Below are positions 1 through 5,400 of a DNA stretch of 5,744 bases, piece after piece. Origin of the DNA: Oligoflexia bacterium (GTDB lineage: Bacteria; Bdellovibrionota; UBA1018); contig CAIOHW010000042.1 in assembly GCA_903858195.1 (NCBI GenBank), positions 1 through 5,744 on the forward strand. The letters run 5' to 3'. A model generated the notes under the pieces. That model ran no database searches, was not told the DNA's origin, and worked only from the letters and a program-made list of their open reading frames with translations. Within the stretch, counting starts at the first letter, position 1. Every line of letters starts with the position of its first letter. The position numbers and the translations under genes are program-made.

Positions 1-1691
1 CGGGTACTGCCGACACCGAGGCCACCGAATTCAAGCAGATCTACAAGCTTGATGTGACGGTGATCCCGACCAACAAGCCTGCGATCCGAAAGGACGAGGC
101 TGACGTCATCTATAAATCCGAGGCTGGAAAGCTCAAGTCGATCGTCGAGGACATCCGCGAGAAGCAGAAGCAGGGCCAGCCCGTACTCGTGGGCACGATC
201 TCGGTCGAGAAGTCCGAGCGCCTCTCCGAGCTCCTCACGCGCGAAAAGATTCCCCACAAGGTCCTGAACGCCAAGCAGCACGAGCGCGAAGCCGAGATCG
301 TGGCACAGGCCGGACGCAAGGGTGCCGTCACGATCTCCACCAACATGGCCGGACGCGGAACCGATATCTTGCTCGGAGGCGACCCCGAGAAACTTGCACG
401 TGCAGCCGTAGGCCCGATCCGGGCTGACGCTCCGGCGGAAGAACAGGAAGCGCACGCCAAGGCCATCGAAGAGGCCCTTCGCAAGTGGGCGACCTCCTGC
501 GAAGCCGAACGCATTGAAGTGAAGCAGCTTGGCGGCCTTTATGTGCTCGGGACCGAGCGCCACGAATCGCGCCGCATCGACAACCAGCTCAGGGGCCGTT
601 CAGGCCGCCAGGGCGACCCGGGGATGAGCCGGTTCTACCTCTCGCTCGAAGACGACCTCATGCGCATCTTTGGCGGGGTCAACATCGCCCGCTTCATGGA
701 GGAAGACCTCCCGATCGAGCACCCCTGGATCAACAAGGCGATTGCCAATGCCCAGAAAAAGGTTGAAGGCCACAACTACGACATCCGAAAGCACCTGCTC
801 GAATACGACGACGTGATGAACCAGCAGCGCAAGGTCGTCTACGCCTGGCGCCGCGAGGTCCTTGCGCGCGAAAACCTTCGCGACATGGTCTTTTCGATGG
901 TCGACGAGCTTGCCGGCGTGATCGCCGAGGACTTCTTTCCGGGCGGCAAGCTCCGCCGTGTGAACGGCCACCCCCAGCTCGACTTGCGCGAGCTCAATGA
1001 CGCCCTCACGGTCATGTTTGCGCTACCCGCGCACCTCGAAGAGCGCGACATCAGTCCGTTCACGGGCGGAGGGCTCAAGAAGAAGATCCTCGAGCTCTCC
1101 CACGCAGCCTACCAGGCCAAGGAAGGAGCGCTCGGCACCGACAACGTCCGCCAGATCGAGAAGATGGTGCTCCTCAGCACGATCGACCACCTTTGGAAGG
1201 ACCACCTGCTTGCGATGGACCACCTGCGCGAGGGCGTGGGCCTGCAGGGCTACGGTCAAAAAGACCCCCTGATCGTCTACAAGAAGGAAGGCTTCCGCTT
1301 CTTCGAGATGATGATGGGCCAGATCACGGGTGACGTGATTCGAAAGCTCTTCAGCGTGCAGCTTGCCCCCCAGGAAGAGCTCCCGCTCGAGGACTTCCAG
1401 CCGGGATTCGAAGAACCCAAGATGCAGTACAACCTGACGGCCGACGGCGAGCTCGTCCCGAGCGCACCGACCGCTCCGGCGGCTGCTGCGCCGGCTCCGC
1501 TTCAGGCTGCGCCGCGCTTTGATGCCGATGCGGCACTGCGGGCCAAGGCCCCGCGCCAGATCGCCCTCTCGCGTGGCGGAGGTGGCGGCGACCTGCTGGC
1601 AGGCGTCGCACCGGCTCCCGCCGAAAAGGCCGGACGAAACGACCCCTGCCCCTGCGGAAGCGGCAAGAAATACAAGAAGTGCCATGGCTGA
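1..1691 (+). CDS. secA: Protein translocase subunit SecA, 3' part (5'-truncated by window edge)
   Basis: SecA is the ATPase motor that pushes preproteins through the SecYEG channel at the inner membrane. The gene is open to the left edge: in-frame codons from position 3 read GTADTEATEFKQIYKLDV, the usual SecA segment, so the GTG at 54 is an internal valine and not the start. About 562 residues are visible. In order: the motif TISTNMAGRGTDI of the second nucleotide-binding domain (nt 330-368); the arginine-finger motif QLRGRSGRQGDPG (nt 585-623); the helical scaffold (HPWINKAIANAQKKVEGHNY, nt 720-779, then LLEYDDVMNQQRK); the IRA1-like helices with STIDHLWKDHLLAMDHLREG (nt 1176-1235); an Ala/Pro/Gly-rich linker (about nt 1460-1625); and the C-terminal zinc motif CPCGSGKKYKKCH (nt 1647-1685), which binds SecB and lipids in characterised SecAs. 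The frame is intact to TGA at 1689-1691. The next gene starts inside the last codons. Confidence 0.98.
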   Translation, partial: GTADTEATEFKQIYKLDVTVIPTNKPAIRKDEADVIYKSEAGKLKSIVEDIREKQKQGQPVLVGTISVEKSERLSELLTREKIPHKVLNAKQHEREAEIVAQAGRKGAVTISTNMAGRGTDILLGGDPEKLARAAVGPIRADAPAEEQEAHAKAIEEALRKWATSCEAERIEVKQLGGLYVLGTERHESRRIDNQLRGRSGRQGDPGMSRFYLSLEDDLMRIFGGVNIARFMEEDLPIEHPWINKAIANAQKKVEGHNYDIRKHLLEYDDVMNQQRKVVYAWRREVLARENLRDMVFSMVDELAGVIAEDFFPGGKLRRVNGHPQLDLRELNDALTVMFALPAHLEERDISPFTGGGLKKKILELSHAAYQAKEGALGTDNVRQIEKMVLLSTIDHLWKDHLLAMDHLREGVGLQGYGQKDPLIVYKKEGFRFFEMMMGQITGDVIRKLFSVQLAPQEELPLEDFQPGFEEPKMQYNLTADGELVPSAPTAPAAAAPAPLQAAPRFDADAALRAKAPRQIALSRGGGGGDLLAGVAPAPAEKAGRNDPCPCGSGKKYKKCHG

Positions 1692-2538
1692 GAACCCCGG
1701 TCAGCCACCTGAAAACTGGTTTGACTGGGATGACTCCAAGCCAGCAGAGGATGCGGGCGTGCCGGCCATGCAGGCCGAGCCGCTCCCCGTTCTAGCGCCC
1801 GAGTCTACGCCCGAACCTGCGCCTGAGCCGTCTGGCTTTCCTGAGGCGCCTTTCGAGCCCGCCCCTGACTCGCTTGCCGAGGCCTCCGAGTCGGTTCCCG
1901 CCTCAGCTCCCGCACCCCTTCCTGCCGAGCGCCCCTTCACCCTGCTGATCGAGGGGACATTCACTTCCGAGGACCGCGAAAAGCTCCTCGAGCTGCTGTC
2001 TCGTGAGAACTTTGGGATCCGCGAAGTCGACCTCGAGCCGCAGTGGGAGGCGGGCCGACTGCTCCTGCCCCAGATCAGCGAGTACGCTGCCATGCGCGTG
2101 GCGCAGGTGCTGCGCGAGGGAAATCTCGAACTCAAACTTGAGCCCGCCGGCTCGGGGGCAAGTTCGCTTGAGAGCTCAAGCGAACCATTCCGAACCTGGC
2201 AGCCTGGCTCACCGATTCATCCGGCAGAACAGATCCCGGTCACCTCGCTCGACCACCTCGGCCCGGGCCACTCAGCCGATGATTGGGAAGCCATCGATAC
2301 GCTGCTGGCCACCGGCAGGCTCATGGAGCCTGAATGGAAGGCCTCGCAGACCGATGCCTTTTCTCGCCTGGTCGAAGCGCTCAAGCGCGAACTTCGCTAC
2401 CGTGCACACATTCGCAGGGCCGAGGCCCTGATTCGTTTCAAGGCCGAGATCCTCTCGGGCCCCTGGCAGGAGAGTCAGGAGTGCCGCGTGCAGGTCAGTG
2501 CCCTGGCGATCAGGAAGTCGCCTCTCCCGTCAGCTTGA
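1684..2538 (+). CDS. Uncharacterised 284-aa protein with acidic disordered N-terminus and predicted ferredoxin-like core
   Basis: Not a family I can name. The start ATG at 1684 (MAENPGQPPENWFDWDD) is chosen because the frame upstream of it lies wholly inside secA and because it gives an 8-base overlap (ATGGCTGA) with the secA stop, which suggests translational coupling. Residues 1-82 are rich in Pro, Ala and Glu and look disordered. Residues 84-155 alternate strand-helix-strand-strand-helix-strand (FTLLIEG; SEDREKLLELLSREN; GIREVDLEPQ; AGRLLLPQI; SEYAAMRVAQVLREG; LELKLEP), compatible with a ferredoxin-like fold. A Ser-rich linker follows (157-180). The C-terminal part (186-278: VTSLDHL, then a long helix around DAFSRLVEALKRELRYR, then CRVQVSALAIRK) faintly resembles the YbjQ/UPF0145 pattern. 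No signal peptide or membrane segment is seen, so it is probably cytosolic. The fold and YbjQ suggestions are inference. The last 29 bases overlap the convergent cyclase gene. Confidence 0.85.
   Translation: MAENPGQPPENWFDWDDSKPAEDAGVPAMQAEPLPVLAPESTPEPAPEPSGFPEAPFEPAPDSLAEASESVPASAPAPLPAERPFTLLIEGTFTSEDREKLLELLSRENFGIREVDLEPQWEAGRLLLPQISEYAAMRVAQVLREGNLELKLEPAGSGASSLESSSEPFRTWQPGSPIHPAEQIPVTSLDHLGPGHSADDWEAIDTLLATGRLMEPEWKASQTDAFSRLVEALKRELRYRAHIRRAEALIRFKAEILSGPWQESQECRVQVSALAIRKSPLPSA
2162..2185. repeat. Intragenic hairpin: 10-bp perfect inverted repeat with 4-nt loop
   Basis: GTTCGCTTGA at 2162-2171 is the exact reverse complement of TCAAGCGAAC at 2176-2185, separated by GAGC. It lies in the coding frame of the uncharacterised gene and encodes part of its Ser-rich linker (residues 160-167, SSLESSSE), directly after the predicted ferredoxin-like core. 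No T-run follows, so it does not look like an intrinsic terminator. It could be a small mobile palindrome tolerated in a disordered linker, an mRNA structure, or chance. The function is unknown. Confidence 0.6.
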
Positions 2539-4267
2539 GCGCACCCCGAGCCACTGCGCTCGAGAGCGCTGCCGAGAGGCGCCCCTCATCCTCCGAACTC
2601 AACTGGATGAACGAAACACCGATGCGTGCCGGATTGCCGGGCGAATTCCAACGCACCTGACAGACAAACTGCTGGGCTGCCCTGCCCATCTCAGGCTCAA
2701 GCGGAGTCTGGGCAAAGCTCACCCTCAGATCAAACACCGAGCCCTGAGGCGGGCAGTGCTGGCTCTCGATCATGAGCCCCTGGACTGAAATATCGATCAG
2801 CCTGCCGGGAAGCCGAATGCGCTGGTCCACAAGCACCGGGTCGTTGTGCAGGAACTCAAGCTCCACGTCCGAATTGAGCCCATAGCGCGGGTACCGCCGG
2901 CGCACGGCCGGATCGACATAATCATCGCCCTCGCGAGCCCCTCGCTCAAAGAACTGGGCATCGGGCCGGTTCTTCATGAAATAGCGGCAGCGCCTCACGT
3001 ACTCAATGGCCACCATGTCCTGGGGAAACTGCTTGAGGCAGGCCCTGAAACCCTCGAGTGCGCTCAGAAACTCGCGCCGCGAGTAGGCCAGGATCGAAGA
3101 CTGAAAGAGTTCCTTGGTCGCTGACTTGGCCTCGCGAATGGGCTCCGGATCTCCGGTAAAAATCTCCATGATCCGGGCGGGCTGCTTTCGCCCGCGCACT
3201 CGCAGGTGGTCGACGAAACGGCTCTCGGCTCTCCAGAGCCCGTCAGGCATGCGATCAAAAGTCGCGTCCGAAACGAGGATCTGCGCGCCCATCAGCTTGG
3301 TGAGCTTTTCGATGCGGGCACAGAGGTTGACCTGATCACCGAGCACCGTGCTTGAGACGCGGTCCTCGGATCCGAGGGCGGCAAACACTACGGGGCCTGA
3401 GTTGATTCCCACCCCCACCCTGAGGCTAAAGCCCGGCAGCTGCAGCAGACGCTGGATGGCGACGGCCGTGGCCACGGCATTCTCGGCGCCCTGCTCGCCC
3501 TCAAATACGGCCATGAACGAGTCACCGCTGAAGTTGTCGACAAAACCGTGGTTCTCGGACACGAGCGGCACGATCTTTTCAAAGAGCTTGGTCAGTCCAT
3601 CGACCACTCCGGCCGTACCGCGCTCTTCGGCAAAGGTGGTGAAGCCGCGCACGTCGAGAAACATCACGGTGAGATCGGCCGAGTCGATCACTCCGGTCTC
3701 GACCTTGCGGGTCTTGAAGATGCGCTCCTGAAACTGCCGGGGCACGAAGCGCAAAAAAAGCTCGTTCAGGTCATTGAGCTCGCGGGTGCGCTCGAGCACC
3801 TTCGACTCAAGCTCTCGATTGGCCTCAACCACCGCCTCGGTTGCTCTCTGATGCCGATCCCAGGCTTTGAGGCGCGCCCGGAGCTGGGTCGGATGAATGG
3901 GCTTTTGCAGCAAGTCCGAGCCGCCACTCGAGATGCAGGCCTCCATCCAGCGGCCGGAGCCAAAGCCCGTCAGGACCAGTATGGGAACCCTGCCGCCTGC
4001 TTGGCGTGCACTCCGAGCCTGGAGCGCCGCAGATAGATCCTGAATCAGGGGCACCTGCTCGATCTCCAGTTGAACCGGATCGGAGGGCTCTCCCGGATCC
4101 ACCAGCACCAGATCCCATTCGCCGGAATCGGCGGCAAGCGCCGATAGCCAGTCTGACTCAGGGCTCCAACACGTGGGCTCATAGCCCCACTCGCCGAGCC
4201 AGCGCACCAGCGCCTGCTGCCAGGCCGGGTCGCCATCGAGAACGAGAATGCGCGGTTTGCGATCCAT
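2510..4267 (-). CDS. Response-regulator class III nucleotide cyclase with C-terminal PilZ (c-di-GMP-binding) domain
   Basis: A 585-aa signalling protein predicted to make a cyclic nucleotide from ATP or GTP under control of phosphorylation and c-di-GMP. Residues 5-135 are a receiver domain: phospho-acceptor D57 (DLVLVD), T100 and K122 (QKP) are present, but the N-terminal acidic cluster reads DGD (11-13) instead of DD, and the D57-T100 stretch is about 13 residues longer than in CheY. Residues 141-182 are a helical/coiled-coil linker ending in LRFVPRQFQERI, a motif often found just before cyclase domains. Residues 197-370 are the class III catalytic domain: metal aspartates D205 (FLDVRGFT) and D249 (SGDSFMAVF), base-contact T307, and transition-state N314 and R318 (VNLCARIE). 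The usual base-selecting Lys is N245. Residues 380-435 look like TPR-type helices. Residues 456-565 are a PilZ domain with RRYPR (457-461) and DISVQG (492-497), the RxxxR and D/NxSxxG c-di-GMP signatures. No membrane segment is seen, so it is likely cytosolic. The start is ATG at 4267; upstream bases (CAAGAAG) give only a weak ribosome site. It is divergent from the SRAP gene. Confidence 0.95.
   Translation of the reverse strand: MDRKPRILVLDGDPAWQQALVRWLGEWGYEPTCWSPESDWLSALAADSGEWDLVLVDPGEPSDPVQLEIEQVPLIQDLSAALQARSARQAGGRVPILVLTGFGSGRWMEACISSGGSDLLQKPIHPTQLRARLKAWDRHQRATEAVVEANRELESKVLERTRELNDLNELFLRFVPRQFQERIFKTRKVETGVIDSADLTVMFLDVRGFTTFAEERGTAGVVDGLTKLFEKIVPLVSENHGFVDNFSGDSFMAVFEGEQGAENAVATAVAIQRLLQLPGFSLRVGVGINSGPVVFAALGSEDRVSSTVLGDQVNLCARIEKLTKLMGAQILVSDATFDRMPDGLWRAESRFVDHLRVRGRKQPARIMEIFTGDPEPIREAKSATKELFQSSILAYSRREFLSALEGFRACLKQFPQDMVAIEYVRRCRYFMKNRPDAQFFERGAREGDDYVDPAVRRRYPRYGLNSDVELEFLHNDPVLVDQRIRLPGRLIDISVQGLMIESQHCPPQGSVFDLRVSFAQTPLEPEMGRAAQQFVCQVRWNSPGNPARIGVSFIQLSSEDEGRLSAALSSAVARGALKLTGEATS
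2534..2564. repeat. Inverted repeat at the convergent gene ends (weak terminator candidate)
   Basis: GAGCGCA at 2537-2543 pairs with TGCGCTC at 2555-2561 around an 11-nt loop. The stem extends to about 10 pairs (2534-2543 with 2555-2564) if one G-T pair is allowed. It spans the stop codon of the + strand gene and lies within the last codons of the - strand cyclase gene. Neither side has a T-tract, so a role as an intrinsic terminator is only a possibility suggested by its position between convergent genes. Confidence 0.25.
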
Positions 4268-4271
4268 CTTC

Positions 4272-4300
4272 TTGAGGGTAACCCCGGACCAGCCTACAGT
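4272..4300 (+). promoter_or_regulatory. Candidate sigma70-type promoter for the SRAP fusion gene
   Basis: TTGAGG (4272-4277) and TACAGT (4295-4300) each match the -35 and -10 consensus at four of six positions, with a 17-base spacer, in the 41-base gap between the divergent cyclase and SRAP genes. If used, transcription would begin about 4306-4308, essentially at the ATG at 4309, giving a nearly leaderless message. The GAAGG at 4301-4305 would then be outside the transcript, although it also sits close to the ATG as a possible ribosome site with a very short (3-base) spacer. The two readings compete. No clear promoter for the cyclase was found on the opposite strand. Confidence 0.35.
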
Positions 4301-4308
4301 GAAGGCCG

Positions 4309-5400
4309 ATGTGCGGACGTTACATGCTCACCCCAAGCACCGAGACCCTCCTCAGGCAGTACCACGCGAGCCTGCTCGAACCCCTCGAGTGGACACCCCG
4401 CTACAACATCGCCCCCACCCAGCTCGCACCCGTGGTCGTAGCCGATGAATCGGGAGCGAGGCTGCTCAGGCTCATGCGCTGGGGCCTGATCCCGTCCTGG
4501 TCCAAGGACGAGTCGTTTGCATCCAAGACCATCAATTGCCGGTCCGAAACGGCGCACGAAAAGCCTTCGTTTCGAAGCGCCTTCCAGTCGCGCCGATGCA
4601 TCGTTCCGCTCTCGGGCTTCTATGAGTGGAAGCCCGGAGCGCCGGGATCAAAAGAGCGAAAGACTCCCCACCTCATCCACCCCGCGCGATCGGCAGAAGA
4701 CCGCACTCTTGCGGTAGCTGGGCTTTGGGAGAGTTGGAAAGCCCGTGACGCCGAGGGCAGGCAGACGGGCGAGATCCTCGACACCTTCACGCTGCTCACG
4801 ACCAGCGCAAGCCCCTTCATCCAGCCGCTTCATGACCGCATGCCTCGCATCTTGGGCGCTCGCGAGCAGGAGGAGTGGATGGATCCTTCCACCCCTGCCG
4901 CACGGCTCAGGACTCTGGCCACTGCTCCCTATTCGGGAGAGGATCTGGCCATGCACCCGGTCTCGGCACGAGTGAACTCTCCCCGAAACGAGGGACCCAC
5001 GCTTGCGGCACCCGTCTCGCCCAAGGCCTCGAGTCTGCCTGCCTTGCTGGCTGCGCTCTCGGTCGCAACTCTGTCTGGCGCGCTCTCGGCCTGCGCACTC
5101 ACTCCCACGCGTCCCTGCACGGCGGGCGGCGACATCAGCTGGCGGTCTTCAGTTGCCAAGGATGGCAACATCGTGGGTGACAAGCACTGTCTGCAAAAGC
5201 AGGGGCCGGATGGTCGCTTTCGCAACCACGGCGAGTACAAGGTCACCTACCCCGGGGGGCGCAAGGCCCTCGAAGGGCGCTTTGAGAACGGTAAGAAAGA
5301 AGGCTTCTGGTCCGAGTACAACGAAAAGGGCGAGAAGATCGCCGAACGCTACTACGAAGGCGGTGTTGAAAAATCCCCGCCTGCCGGGGCCCGTCCGTGA
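4309..5400 (+). CDS. SRAP-domain (HMCES/YedK-type) protein fused to a lipoprotein-like MORN-repeat module
   Basis: A 363-aa frame with two unlike halves. Residues 1-233 are a complete SRAP domain, the family that forms a covalent thiazolidine link with abasic sites in single-stranded DNA and shields them from cleavage. Family active residues are visible: C2 (MCGRY, exposed after Met removal), N76 (TINCRSET), E106 (GFYEWK) and H175 (PLHDRMP). The need for Cys at position 2 fixes the ATG at 4309. The family normally ends near HPVSARVNSPRNEGP (216-230). Here the frame continues through K239, a hydrophobic stretch LPALLAALSVATLSGALSA (243-261) and C262, together a good lipoprotein signal with lipobox LSAC. 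Next comes a short Cys-containing region (C270, C294) and about two MORN_2-like repeats (308-352; GEYKVTYPGGRKALEGRF, then EGFWSEYNEKGEKIAERY). A cytosolic repair enzyme joined to an exported-type module is odd; it may be a true fusion, a lost stop codon, or two products from one frame. The stop overlaps the next gene by 4 bases. Confidence 0.9.
   Translation: MCGRYMLTPSTETLLRQYHASLLEPLEWTPRYNIAPTQLAPVVVADESGARLLRLMRWGLIPSWSKDESFASKTINCRSETAHEKPSFRSAFQSRRCIVPLSGFYEWKPGAPGSKERKTPHLIHPARSAEDRTLAVAGLWESWKARDAEGRQTGEILDTFTLLTTSASPFIQPLHDRMPRILGAREQEEWMDPSTPAARLRTLATAPYSGEDLAMHPVSARVNSPRNEGPTLAAPVSPKASSLPALLAALSVATLSGALSACALTPTRPCTAGGDISWRSSVAKDGNIVGDKHCLQKQGPDGRFRNHGEYKVTYPGGRKALEGRFENGKKEGFWSEYNEKGEKIAERYYEGGVEKSPPAGARP
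4935..4953 (+). promoter_or_regulatory. Candidate internal ribosome-binding site and ATG for a separate lipoprotein product
   Basis: GGGAGAGGA (4935-4943) lies 7-8 bases before an in-frame ATG at 4951 inside the SRAP fusion gene. Initiation there would give a 149-residue protein whose first 47 residues form a long but plausible lipoprotein signal: Arg and Lys residues (R221, R226, K239 of the long product), then the hydrophobic stretch, then the lipobox cysteine encoded at 5092-5094. A GTG at 4972 is a second possible start. The purine run also encodes conserved-looking SRAP residues (SGED), so it could be coincidence. Confidence 0.35.

Noticed and set aside
54..56. GTG as the start of the SecA-like gene
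   Set aside because: In-frame codons upstream to the window edge encode the conserved GTADTEATEF-type SecA segment, so this is an internal valine of a truncated gene.
1519..1683. Extended start for the gene after secA
   Set aside because: The extra 55 codons lie out of frame within the conserved end of secA, including its zinc motif, and read as a non-natural Arg/Pro-rich peptide; ATG at 1684 is the better start.
1023..1685. 220-codon open frame on the - strand opposite secA
   Set aside because: It lies wholly opposite the conserved SecA C-terminal region, shows no recognisable domain, and long antisense frames are expected in GC-rich coding DNA.
2260..2269. GGCCCGGGCC palindrome as an operator
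   Set aside because: A 10-base GC palindrome within a coding frame is common in GC-rich DNA and there is no promoter context.
2534..2564. Inverted repeat as a proven bidirectional terminator
   Set aside because: The stem is moderate and no T-run follows on either strand; kept only as a low-confidence repeat.
3548..4036. 162-codon open frame on the + strand opposite the cyclase gene
   Set aside because: The - strand frame encodes clear receiver and cyclase motifs here; the + strand product has no recognisable motif.
5029..5100. Frameshift as the cause of the SRAP/lipoprotein join
   Set aside because: The SRAP end, the hydrophobic segment, the lipobox and the MORN-like repeats are all in one frame, so no frameshift is needed; a lost stop or a true fusion fits better.
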